From: JBPRGH01 sp051418055
GTDB taxonomy: Bacteria > Bacteroidota > Bacteroidia > Cytophagales > Cyclobacteriaceae
Direction of reading: 5' to 3'
NCBI GenBank assembly: GCA_051418055.1
Contig: JBPRGH010000054.1
Span: 87,946 to 151,945 of the forward strand
DNA: 64,000 nt
The position numbers were made by a program, and so were the translations under genes. This document shows, piece after piece, positions 28,261 to 36,123 of the stretch (positions are counted from its first letter, which is position 1; each line of letters starts with the position of its first letter). The notes below the pieces were generated by a model. That model did no database searches. It was not told the origin of the DNA and was given only the letters and a program-made list of their open reading frames with translations.

Positions 28261-28854
28261 ATATTTTTTGCGGTTGGCTAAAAATGCAGGGCCTTTAGCG
28301 TGAATAACTATATCCCATAGTAAAAGTAGGTAATAAAACTGAACCAACAAATACCACTATAAACCCTATGTATTTATAGCTACTGTTAGCGAACGTTCTT
28401 CTACTTTCTGCGAAATCTGACTGGCAGAACCCAAGGGTTTATAAAGGTTTAGGATATTGTCTAGATGAAGAAGCGATGAGATTGATGAAGTCATTACCAA
28501 AAAAGGATCCCTTCACATGAGAATGAAATAAATAAAAGCGCTCTTCAAAGATGCCACTCTCTATTACGCTGGTGCCACACTCCTAACATGCTGGCGCCAC
28601 ACTCCTAACATACTGGTGCTAAACTGCTAACACGCTGGTGTTGTGCGTGCAACACCATGGTGTTTTATCTTTGTCCATTTGTTAACTTGGAATTTTTATA
28701 TGAACAAAAGAATAATTAGATACGAATAATAATTTCCTATGGTATGTATGAAAATGGATGGAGATATGTAGAGTATAAATGATGTGAGCTATGCGCTTGT
28801 ATTGTCAATAAATATGCAATAAATTAACACATTAAACTAATAACAACAAAGAAT
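28261..28854. other. 594-bp gap holding a tandem repeat
   Basis: No convincing gene. The middle holds the 22-bp repeat array and hairpin described separately (28566-28656). The rest is AT-rich leader sequence of the HU-like gene. Confidence 0.5.
28566..28656. repeat. 22-bp tandem repeat ending in a hairpin
   Basis: Three full units (28566-28587, 28588-28609, 28610-28631) follow the pattern ACGCTGGTGCCACACTCCTAAC with two to five differences, and a fourth partial unit begins at 28632. The partial unit runs into a perfect 7-bp inverted repeat (GGTGTTG/CAACACC, 28637-28656). The period of 22 bp is about two helical turns. Confidence 0.75.
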
Positions 28855-29241
28855 ATGCCAATACCCTACAAAGCAGTGATCAAACGACCGGGTGGAATAG
28901 GCAGTGAAACTAAGCCTAAATACTACCCCACTGTCACAAAGACTAATATGCTGGAGTTAAATGAACTTTGTGACATCATTAGTGAAAGAGCTACATTTAA
29001 CCGGGCAGTTATTTATGGTGTGGCTGAGCTGCTTGCCAACATGATACCGGAGCTGTTGCAGCAAGGCCATAGCATTAAATTTGGAAACCTGGGGATTTTT
29101 AGTCTCTCCATTAAAGGTGAAGGCCAGGATAGCCCGCGGGATGTTAATGTGCGTACCATTAAGGAGGTGAAGATAAATTTCAGGCCCAGCACTGCAGTTA
29201 AAGCGAAGCTCCGTCTCGCGGAATTTAGGAAGGTGAAATAA
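28855..29241 (+). CDS. HU-related DNA-binding protein (HU-HIG type)
   Basis: A 128-residue protein of the Bacteroidota HU-related group. The beginning MPIPYKAVIKRPGGIGS, the helical part (ELCDIISERATFNRAVIYG) and the beta-arm region (GHSIKFGNLGIFSLSIKGEG) with a C-terminal VKINFRPS match the HU-like fold, which bends DNA as a dimer. It carries a typical N-terminal extension compared with canonical HU (about 90 residues). A 22-bp repeat array lies upstream. The gene ends at a hairpin at 29263-29283. Confidence 0.85.
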   Translation: MPIPYKAVIKRPGGIGSETKPKYYPTVTKTNMLELNELCDIISERATFNRAVIYGVAELLANMIPELLQQGHSIKFGNLGIFSLSIKGEGQDSPRDVNVRTIKEVKINFRPSTAVKAKLRLAEFRKVK

Positions 29242-29262
29242 TAAAGATGCTGTTATTTGAAC

Positions 29263-29283
29263 GTCGGCCGTATAATGGCCGAC
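29263..29283 (+). terminator. Terminator-like hairpin after the HU-like gene
   Basis: A perfect 7-bp stem (GTCGGCC/GGCCGAC) with a 7-base loop, followed by CTCTTTCTT. The T-run is interrupted, so efficiency is uncertain. Confidence 0.6.
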
Positions 29284-29452
29284 TCTTTCTTAGAGGTCCA
29301 TTTTAATCTTTAAAATACGTCCTTTTACACCTCGTGATTTATAGTTCTCTATTCCAGATCATCACCTGAAGGTTCTAAAACATTTCTATATTTATCATGT
29401 TTCAAAATTACAGTAGAGGTTATGATATATGTTTATTGAATCAAAAGTTCAA

Positions 29453-30325
29453 ATGTCAAAATCACTTGTTTTCGTAATTTTACTTTTCATTCCCAATTTG
29501 GTATCAGGTCAGCAGGTTAAAGATGACCGGGCTCCTGCAGATACTATTGTGGTAAAATCCATTTATCGTTTTGATAATGAATATAGAAGGGCAGACGTAT
29601 TCATCTCTTCGATTAGTTCAACTCTTTTGGTTGCTGCACATTATCTACAAAGAGACGATCTTACAGAAGACGATGTAATAAACCTGACACCTGAAGATAT
29701 ATCCAGGTTTGAACGAGGGGCTGTTTTCAATAACAGCACTAGTGCACAATCATTAAGCGACGTTCTGTTGGTTTCTTCGTTTGTTTTCCCACTGGCTGCT
29801 GCAATTACAGTACCTGATCAGGGTGTAAGTAAAACAAATCTTCTCTTTCTTTATGCTCAAACTGTATTGGTTACAAACAGCCTCAATGTTTTTACTAAGG
29901 TTGTATCTTCCAGAAAACGACCATACGTTTATAATCCTGACGTAAGCCTTTCCCAAAGAACCAGCAGGGATGCACTAGCATCATTTTATTCAGGACATAC
30001 CGTAAATGTTGCTGCAATGACATTTTTAACTGCCAAGATCCTTGATGACTATTATCCCGAGAGTAGATTGGTTGACTGGGTTGTATGGCCACTGGCAGCA
30101 ATGCTTCCGGCTGTACAAGGATACTGGCGGGTACAAGCCGGTAAACATTTTATTTCTGATGTGATCCTGGGATACGGTATTGGAGCAGTAACAGGGTTTA
30201 TGATTCCATGGCTCCACCATTACGAACGAAACTTAGGCACTAAAAAGAAAAATTCTAAAGTGAGTTTGAAATTACAGCCTTTTGTCGGTGGCTTAAATGG
30301 CTTATCATTGACTGCCCGATTCTAA
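29453..30325 (+). CDS. Secreted PAP2-family phosphatase
   Basis: A 290-residue protein with an N-terminal signal peptide ending near LVSGQQ, then a type 2 phosphatidic acid phosphatase domain. The three catalytic blocks are visible: KVVSSRKRPYVYNPD (KxxxxxxRP), FYSGHTVN (SGH) and WRVQAGKHFISDVILGYG (RxxxxxHxxxD). Such enzymes dephosphorylate lipid phosphates at the periplasmic face; the substrate here is unknown. I prefer ATG 29453 to the upstream 29429 because the signal peptide then begins properly. It is followed after 48 bases by a DoxX-like gene. Confidence 0.85.
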   Translation: MSKSLVFVILLFIPNLVSGQQVKDDRAPADTIVVKSIYRFDNEYRRADVFISSISSTLLVAAHYLQRDDLTEDDVINLTPEDISRFERGAVFNNSTSAQSLSDVLLVSSFVFPLAAAITVPDQGVSKTNLLFLYAQTVLVTNSLNVFTKVVSSRKRPYVYNPDVSLSQRTSRDALASFYSGHTVNVAAMTFLTAKILDDYYPESRLVDWVVWPLAAMLPAVQGYWRVQAGKHFISDVILGYGIGAVTGFMIPWLHHYERNLGTKKKNSKVSLKLQPFVGGLNGLSLTARF

Positions 30326-30373
30326 TAACTCATGATTCATTTATTTGATTTTCTTTTAATATACAGTTGAGGC

Positions 30374-30745
30374 ATGAAGCTGGCAGGAATAATATTATCA
30401 TGGTTGGTAGCCCTCTTTATGGTTGCTGATGCTATAATGAAATTCATAAGGTTACCCCTCATGGTAGAAGCATTGGAGAATCTCGGCTATCAGGAGAGTG
30501 ATTTTAACACCATTGGCTTGTTAGGTTTGCTGGCGGCGGTGCTTTATGTTATTCCGCGCACTGCGGTGCCGGGCCTATTCCTCATAACGGGTTATTTAGG
30601 CGGTGCCATTGCTTCAAATTTTCGTACAGATGCTTCCCCCACTTCGCACCTCTATTTTGCTGTTTTAATTTTGCTTTTGACCTGGGCAGGAGCCTTGTTG
30701 CGTTATCAGGAATTAAGAAGTATGTTTTTTAGGAAAAGATTATGA
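30374..30745 (+). CDS. DoxX-like small membrane protein
   Basis: A 123-residue protein with four membrane helices, matching the DoxX-like (DoxX_2) family by pattern: AxIMKF, a conserved polar segment in LGYQESDFNTIGLLGL, and IPRTAVPGLFLITGYLGGAIAS. The function is poorly known, with links to redox or respiratory contexts. It is 48 bases after the PAP2 gene and may be cotranscribed. Confidence 0.75.
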   Translation: MKLAGIILSWLVALFMVADAIMKFIRLPLMVEALENLGYQESDFNTIGLLGLLAAVLYVIPRTAVPGLFLITGYLGGAIASNFRTDASPTSHLYFAVLILLLTWAGALLRYQELRSMFFRKRL

Positions 30746-30822
30746 AAAGGAACAGCGCTAGATGATGGAGAAATTCACCACGTTATAATGTGATAAATAG
30801 AAGATTCTTATTTTTGCTTTTC

Positions 30823-31026
30823 TTAAAATTTTGAGATGATATGGAAAATTGCACTTAGTAATATACCTAAAGTCAATATTCCAACAAACATTCTTTTAAA
30901 GGAACGATTATTTACCTCATATGGACCGGTCATGTAATCATTAAATTTACCTTTAAATCCATTTGATAACCAAACCATAAATGATCCAGTCGCGGTTAGT
31001 ATGAATGTTAAAATATTTAATCGCAT
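30823..31026 (-). CDS. Small two-helix membrane protein
   Basis: A 67-residue protein with hydrophobic segments at about residues 5-20 and 47-64, separated by a basic loop (KGKFNDYMTGPYEVNNRSFKR). I recognise no family. It faces the preceding DoxX-like gene and lies before the accessory strip of minus-strand genes. Confidence 0.5.
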   Translation of the reverse strand: MRLNILTFILTATGSFMVWLSNGFKGKFNDYMTGPYEVNNRSFKRMFVGILTLGILLSAIFHIISKF

Positions 31027-31270
31027 ATATTATTGAGAGTAACGGTCAAGTATAAGCCTAGTGCGGGATTTCAGAGCGATTCACTGTCCGCCTGTATCAA
31101 AATTTGATAGGTGCCAAAGTACTCAATTTTAGCTATTCAGCCCGTATTACAATTATATAATGTTGTGAACTGGCTTTTCATTTTTTAAACCTGTTCACTC
31201 TATTTTTAGGTTATCAGTCAGCATAATATTAGAAAAAATGTTAATGAGAAAATTAAACCACTTTAATTAC

Positions 31271-31972
31271 CTACTTCATTTTTAAAGCAAGCTTTCCGCA
31301 GGGGATGATTCCAGATCCAGAGGGTGATATGCTCATTCTGTAATATAGGTCTTGGTCTTTCAAAATAAGTGCCGCTCTTGGAGTACCCGATGCCTGATAA
31401 GAGAGCGTTGCTACATAGAAAATATGCTCCTCATTGGGATCAATCGTTTTTTTGCAATTTGTAGCCTTATTAAAATGGGTATCTAAAAAGGATTTTATTC
31501 CAGTTAGACCATAGTTATACGTTGATAGTTTATCATATGTCAAGGTATTCGTTGGTAAAAAGAGTTTTAAATAGGAGTCAGGTGGAGTAAAAATTGCAAA
31601 TGAATCAGCGGGGAAATCAATATTAAGTTCTAATGGAGTATTAGTTTCATTAATTATCCGAGTCCAAAATACAGCAAACGCGTAACGTTTTCCCGAAGAA
31701 TCAAAATATTGCGTTCCATCAGGTGCAATACCTCCACCTTTTGGAAGGCTGTTCTGTATGGTTATCTCTTTTCCTGTGGAAGATGTATATGTAGTGTCTG
31801 TATAAATATATCTTTCTATATCATGGTTTTGTGAAAGTTGCTTGTTGTTATTTTTTGTCGAGGCTTCTATCTCTGATTCAATAGCAATCTTCCCTATTTT
31901 TGAATTACTTCTTTGTCCACAAGAACAAATCCATGTAATTGTCAATAACGATATAATAAGTTTTTTCCTCAT
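31271..31972 (-). CDS. Lipoprotein of unknown function; a related remnant lies at 34.9 kb
   Basis: A 233-residue protein with a lipobox (ICSC) after a short signal peptide. The mature part is soluble and beta-rich. The C-terminal region (LKDQDLYYRMSISPSGSG) is nearly repeated in a broken copy at 34929-35051, so the gene belongs to a family duplicated in this strip. No function is known. A diverged repeat (31991-32116) lies directly upstream. Confidence 0.7.
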   Translation of the reverse strand: MRKKLIISLLTITWICSCGQRSNSKIGKIAIESEIEASTKNNNKQLSQNHDIERYIYTDTTYTSSTGKEITIQNSLPKGGGIAPDGTQYFDSSGKRYAFAVFWTRIINETNTPLELNIDFPADSFAIFTPPDSYLKLFLPTNTLTYDKLSTYNYGLTGIKSFLDTHFNKATNCKKTIDPNEEHIFYVATLSYQASGTPRAALILKDQDLYYRMSISPSGSGIIPCGKLALKMK

Positions 31973-31990
31973 TTTTTTACTTGATCACAA

Positions 31991-32116
31991 CGCTGAGCGT
32001 ATACTTAGTGGGTCATCGAAGTGAGTCCCTGTGCGTCGTAGTAAAGTAGCTACTACAACGAAAATAACCTAACCCACTACACTCCTTATTGAGTATAGTT
32101 ACTGTTGGCAGAAGTT
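31991..32116. repeat. Accessory-strip repeat, copy 1 (palindromic, ~125 bp)
   Basis: About three-quarters identical by eye to 32796-32922. The ends are mutually complementary (TATACT...AGTATA; AGTGGGT...ACCCACT), and a central segment is also self-complementary (GTAGTA...TACTAC), so the whole unit could fold into a long hairpin. It lies between two minus-strand genes. Confidence 0.7.
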
Positions 32117-32173
32117 GGTATCCGCCAAATCTTGTCCACAATGAATAAATGTTTCTGCAAACCTGTCCTTTAG

Positions 32174-32719
32174 TCATCCTCCTGTGCCATTCGTGTTACA
32201 CTTACAAGATTCACATTCTTTTTTAGTCTCAAATCCTTTTTTAGAGCAACCGCTATATCCAATTTGATTACAAGCTGATGTTGTTTTGTCATAAAACCAC
32301 ATTGTAAAATATGCGGTGCAAATTTCGTCAGTTGGCGGCGTCTCGTTACATATAGATGTTATGTTACAGTTTCCAAAGTCTACATTTGTTATTGTTACCC
32401 AAGGATATCCTGGCCCCATAGTAGTACAAGGAAATAATTCATTGTCTCTTGTCTTTCTAACTGTTACAATTAACTTCTGTCCAACTTCACTAAATTTATC
32501 CTTGTCCAAATTATAGGCATGGTACCTAATCCAATCAAATCCTGTGATATTTTTAATACTTTCTAAATCATTTTCTTTAAAATCTATCAACACTAGTCCA
32601 CAATCTGCTCCAAATCCCGCAACTGTTACTTCAAATGTGTCTGTAATGGTAAATTCATTGTCGTCACAAGAAAAAGCCAAAACACTTAATGTTATGAGTA
32701 TTATTATTACTCGTTTCAT
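32174..32719 (-). CDS. Lipoprotein with a Kunitz/BPTI-like domain
   Basis: A 181-residue lipoprotein (lipobox AFSC). After an N-terminal beta-rich region of about 110 residues, the C-terminal part carries the cysteine and aromatic pattern of a Kunitz inhibitor: ICNETPPTDEIC, then 15 residues including MWFYD, then C-NQIGYSGC, FETKKEC and a final Cys. The spacing C14-15-C30-7-C38 equals that of BPTI. The P1 residue after the second Cys would be Thr, not Lys or Arg, so trypsin inhibition is not implied. Kunitz domains are rare in bacteria. The two repeats of the strip flank this gene. Confidence 0.75.
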   Translation of the reverse strand: MKRVIIILITLSVLAFSCDDNEFTITDTFEVTVAGFGADCGLVLIDFKENDLESIKNITGFDWIRYHAYNLDKDKFSEVGQKLIVTVRKTRDNELFPCTTMGPGYPWVTITNVDFGNCNITSICNETPPTDEICTAYFTMWFYDKTTSACNQIGYSGCSKKGFETKKECESCKCNTNGTGG

Positions 32720-32795
32720 AATCTTATTTTTTTATAAGACCCAACTTTTTATCGATTGGTTGTAATATCTCTCATTTTTTGCCAATTGCTGCCAA

Positions 32796-32922
32796 GGCTC
32801 AGGCTATACTCATTATGGGTGATCGAAGTGAGTCATTGTACTCCGTAACAAAGTAGCCAAAACCACTGAAAGAACCTAACCTACAATACACCTAATGAGT
32901 ATAGCTACTGCTGGCGGAAGTT
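32796..32922. repeat. Accessory-strip repeat, copy 2
   Basis: Starts GGCTCAGGCTATACTC and ends GGCGGAAGTT; aligned with copy 1 throughout. Terminal complementarity is strong: GCTATACTCATTA pairs with TAATGAGTATAGC. Together with copy 1 it brackets the Kunitz lipoprotein gene. Confidence 0.7.
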
Positions 32923-33101
32923 CTCATTTGTTCTTTACATGATATGTCTGTCGCTGTTGGAATCCAATACTTAATAATCAGCAATACAATTACAGGAACA
33001 AGCTATAGTCCGACTAAAGAAAACCAGTCACTTAACGTTCGTCCACCTTCAGTAATTAAAAATCCCTCACCTAACGGTCCCTTTGAAAATATGTGAATTT
33101 A
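32923..33101. other. Rest of the gap before the UVR-motif gene
   Basis: No gene seen. The strings ACTTAACG and ACCTAACG recur here. Together with copy 2 this makes up the 382-bp gap between the flanking genes. Confidence 0.35.
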
Positions 33102-34523
33102 TTATTTGACGTTATTCTTATGATCTTTATCAATATAACTTTTTGTAAATAAAATAAAGTCATCTACAAAACCACCTGCCTTTGCCTTATCATTAACATC
33201 TGATCTAATATTGATTGGATATTTATAAACCACCTTTCGACTATCAAAATCAAACCAGACGGCGTAGGATTTAGCTGTTCCATTAATTGTGTTAAAAGCC
33301 TCCGGAATAATTACCAGTCCAAGCCCTGGATAATTTACTTCATAGGTACCTAAATGGTTTTCAATATCTTCATCTGTTAATTGGAATTCCTGATCATTTG
33401 TTACCATAGATCTGTTTTTCACAGAACTTTTAGCTTTCTCAAGTGAGTAAAAAGGATTATAATAAACTCCTTGTTCCTCTTTTCGTAGCCAGGCTTCTAC
33501 TCTGCCATGTTTAACATGCTTGTCCCATAATGCTGTAGCAGCCTGATACATATTTTCCCTAATCTCATCATCAGAAGCTTTTATTTGATTAGTTATAATC
33601 TTTGCCAGGCTATAATCAATACTAAACCATACACTTTTTGGGCATTCCCCTTCTGTGTCGTACATCATAGCTTTTGTATCTCGTGATATAATTGGTAATC
33701 CAGAATTAGAAAACTGACTTTCATTACTGAAGAGAAACCAGTTATCACCAAAAACGAAGGCATATTCGCCTGGAGGTAAAACCTCGTTTATCACTACTTC
33801 ATAAACTTCTTCATCAACTTTTTTAAAAGAAACATTAACGTTGCTCTCAGTATTCTGATCTGTTGAACCTCCTGCATATGCTGCAGCTGTTGTCTTAAAA
33901 GAAAGAAGGCTTCTGCTAATTTCCTCTCTTCCGGTCAGTTCCAGTTGAGCTAGTTTAAAGATGGTAGAGGGGTCTACACCGTTAGCTACTCTAACAAGAA
34001 ACGTATAATCTTTATTTCTATCGAGTTTTACTTCTGAGGTCAGACCATTTACAACCCAGTAAGAAGATGCTCCTGCCACAAATACGGCAGAATAAGACGT
34101 GGTTTTAATTTCAGCTGTTTTCTTTTCAAGGTTTATAACCTGATCATTTGATTTATCAAAGAGATATGCCGTATTGTAAAAATCCAGGTCATATTTACCA
34201 TTACTCATTGAGGATCCGGAAGAACCAGAATTTGAGGTTACAGACGGTGCTTGATTGCCGTTACCTGTTGCTCCATTCCTTAGTTGCTTTTTTAATTTTG
34301 CCGCCAATTCATAATCCTCATTGGCAACAGCTTCATCAAGCTTTTGCTTAAGCTCGATTGCCTTTTTTATTTTTGCAGCCTTAGTAAAATTTTCATTGGC
34401 GACAGCCTGATTTTTTAGCTTCTCCATTTCATTAATGCTCATCTCGTTAAAATCCTGAGCACTTACAAGTTGAGCAAAAAGAAATAGGAAAATGGTAAAG
34501 ATTCTAATAAAAATTAACTTCAT
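33102..34523 (-). CDS. Secreted protein with tandem UVR-like helical motifs
   Basis: A 473-residue protein with a signal peptide (ending LVSAQ). The N-terminal part has two related helical hairpins (NENFTKAAKIKKAIELK and NEDYELAAKLKKQLR) of the UVR type seen in UvrB/UvrC and ClpC, which normally mediate protein contacts. A Ser/Gly/Asn-rich linker leads to a large C-terminal region of unknown fold, with a beta-sandwich-like middle part (VFGDNWFLFS). The start is ATG 34523, where the signal peptide begins, rather than the in-frame ATG at 34565. I do not recognise the whole protein. An extracellular UVR-like motif is unusual and may be chance similarity. Confidence 0.65.
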   Translation of the reverse strand: MKLIFIRIFTIFLFLFAQLVSAQDFNEMSINEMEKLKNQAVANENFTKAAKIKKAIELKQKLDEAVANEDYELAAKLKKQLRNGATGNGNQAPSVTSNSGSSGSSMSNGKYDLDFYNTAYLFDKSNDQVINLEKKTAEIKTTSYSAVFVAGASSYWVVNGLTSEVKLDRNKDYTFLVRVANGVDPSTIFKLAQLELTGREEISRSLLSFKTTAAAYAGGSTDQNTESNVNVSFKKVDEEVYEVVINEVLPPGEYAFVFGDNWFLFSNESQFSNSGLPIISRDTKAMMYDTEGECPKSVWFSIDYSLAKIITNQIKASDDEIRENMYQAATALWDKHVKHGRVEAWLRKEEQGVYYNPFYSLEKAKSSVKNRSMVTNDQEFQLTDEDIENHLGTYEVNYPGLGLVIIPEAFNTINGTAKSYAVWFDFDSRKVVYKYPINIRSDVNDKAKAGGFVDDFILFTKSYIDKDHKNNVK

Positions 34524-34754
34524 GATAATGAATTGAATAGTGTTAATAAAAAAATTTAACCTCAATGATAAAAAATTATCGAACCTTTAACAATACCTAA
34601 AAATGGGTAAATAGGTGAGTCGCTACTTAATTTATGCTTCTGTGTGCGTTTTGAAATAATACTTTTTGCACTAAAATAATTGACTGTATGATCAGCATAA
34701 TGATTAGTATAACTCCAAGCTGACAATAATGAATATCCTTTTCTCTTCTAAATA

Positions 34755-34790
34755 AAAAAACCTCGTTTAAAGGCATAAACGAGGTTTTTT
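34755..34790. terminator. Bidirectional terminator beside a tRNA 3' end copy
   Basis: A 15-bp stem (AAAAAACCTCGTTTA/TAAACGAGGTTTTTT) with a 6-base loop. The preceding bases CTCTTCTAAATAAAAAAA also precede the terminator at 37901-37935, so the two are homologous copies of a tRNA terminator region. Confidence 0.8.
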
Positions 34791-34799
34791 CTTAACATC

Positions 34800-34874
34800 T
34801 ATGAGCCCCCAGCCGGATTACTCGTACCCACAACCATGCCGCACAAGCCCTCGTGAACCTCCCCTGCGTTACGG
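34800..34874. repeat. Direct repeat A, headed by a tRNA-Thr 3' end
   Basis: The first 20 bases (TATGAGCCCCCAGCCGGATT) match the tRNA-Thr 3' end at 37943 with one difference. The next 55 bases are not tRNA sequence but match repeat B (37767-37843) closely. A and B bracket about 2.9 kb. Confidence 0.75.
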
Positions 34875-34928
34875 TAAGGAACAGAGTTAGAATATAGAGA
34901 AATTCACCACTTTAAATATCAGCATCAT

Positions 34929-35051
34929 TTATAGATCAATCTTACCAGCATTGATTGCTCCAGAACGATTTGGTGAGATGCTCATTCTGTAATAGAGACC
35001 TTGCTCTTTTAAGTAAGCAATGTACTTGTCAATATCGTATATAATTACTAT
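34929..35051 (-). pseudogene. 3' remnant of a paralog of the 31.3-kb lipoprotein
   Basis: The minus strand has an open frame without start that reads ...YDIDKYIAYLKEQG, LYYRMSISPNRSG, then AINAGKIDL and stop. It matches the C-terminus of the lipoprotein at 31271 (LYYRMSISPSGSG...GKLALK). The 5' part is missing: its frame meets a stop just inside the end of the neighbouring CBM9-like gene. It is a truncated copy, so duplication and insertion have reshaped this strip. Confidence 0.7.
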
Positions 35052-35656
35052 TCAAACACTCCTTCTCCCCAGCTTCTTGGAAGCGCAATCTGTGCATGTT
35101 CGGGCCAGAAATTCCATTCCTTTTGAGTATCAGTGACATTAAAGGCTATGCCAACTGTACTCCCTGGTGTTGGTATAAAGTTCAAAGTAGAAAAAGGGAT
35201 TTTTGCCTCGAAATCAACCAGCTTGTCATCTTTGGCATTATTGGCTACAAATAAATCTGATTCAGGTTTACAAGTATCCCAGGTATTAAAATTGCCTTGC
35301 TGTATACAATCCTGAAATGAGATATGAAACCACCAGTCGTCATCGTTCATGAGCCCAGATCTGTCATTCTTAAGATCGATAAGCATCTCCGGCCAACGAT
35401 TATATTTTTCACTAAATCCTGTAAAACCAAGGTAAATATTGTCTTCGTCATATTTGATGTAGACAGTGATTTCTACCTCCTCATTAAGTGGAATTGTTTT
35501 AGTTGCAGCATCGCTCCACTCTTCACTTTTCATCTCCCCATCAATCGTGATTGGATGACCCTTTGGTATGGCTATTGTTCTGTCAGAAGCCGTAAATTGT
35601 GCTTTGCAATTGACTATCAACATAAGGCAGAAAATGAATGTAATTGTTGTTTTCAT
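35048..35656 (-). CDS. Secreted protein with CBM9/DOMON-like beta-sandwich
   Basis: A 202-residue protein with a signal peptide (ending CKAQ). The remainder is a single beta-sandwich: ITIDGEMKSEEWSDAA at the start, VYIKYDEDNIYLGFTG, an Asp/Asn-rich DDDWWFHISF loop and SWGEGVFE at the end. This pattern (I-D-G-x-x-x-x-x-W, then Y-D-x-x-x-L-Y) is typical of the CBM9-like/DOMON-like group, which bind sugars or haem in secreted enzymes. Here it stands alone, with no catalytic domain. Its 3' end abuts the lipoprotein remnant. Confidence 0.75.
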   Translation of the reverse strand: MKTTITFIFCLMLIVNCKAQFTASDRTIAIPKGHPITIDGEMKSEEWSDAATKTIPLNEEVEITVYIKYDEDNIYLGFTGFSEKYNRWPEMLIDLKNDRSGLMNDDDWWFHISFQDCIQQGNFNTWDTCKPESDLFVANNAKDDKLVDFEAKIPFSTLNFIPTPGSTVGIAFNVTDTQKEWNFWPEHAQIALPRSWGEGVFE

Positions 35657-35764
35657 AAAATACTAAGTTTATAGTAATGCTATTAATTGATTAGTAGGTA
35701 TTGCCAAAAAATATTATTAAAATATGAAGAAATGTGTCATAGATAATAATGCTTTTTGCTACGC

Positions 35765-35880
35765 TTGGCCTATAAAATGTAGTATATCGAAGCGAATAAT
35801 TGTCCACCGTAGCCTGCCTGCCGGCAGGTAGGTAAAAGTAGCTAATAAAACCGACTGAACCTCTACCCGATGTATTTTTT
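35765..35880. repeat. Accessory-strip repeat, diverged copy 3 with inserted palindrome
   Basis: TATCGAAGCGAA, AAAGTAGCTA and TGAACCTCTACCC align with copies 1 and 2 in order. It contains an extra perfect or near-perfect palindrome, CCTGCCTG-CCGG-CAGGTAGG (35813-35832). An open frame over it (35759-36097, minus) is probably spurious. Confidence 0.55.
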
Positions 35881-36123
35881 TAGTTGTTATTTCCTCGCTT
35901 ACCACTGCCAGATGTAAATCCAGAGGCCCATCACTCCATCTTAGAAGTTCAACCTCTGTTAGCGCCAGATTGGGACCGTGCTCTACATAAGCCGGGAAAT
36001 GGAGTTGTTGGTTTTGTTTCTCATATAAGTTTCCCGTTGAACCATAACGCGATAAAAATACACACATTTTGTGTACAGATTGATATTTTTTGGGCACTAA
36101 ACAGCTGGCAATTATAAGTGTTT

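Noticed and set aside
28566..28656. CRISPR array
   Set aside because: The 22-bp units are contiguous without spacers and no cas gene is near.
35759..36097. Open frame of 112 codons on the minus strand
   Set aside because: It runs through the third strip repeat and its inserted palindrome, so its openness is probably incidental.
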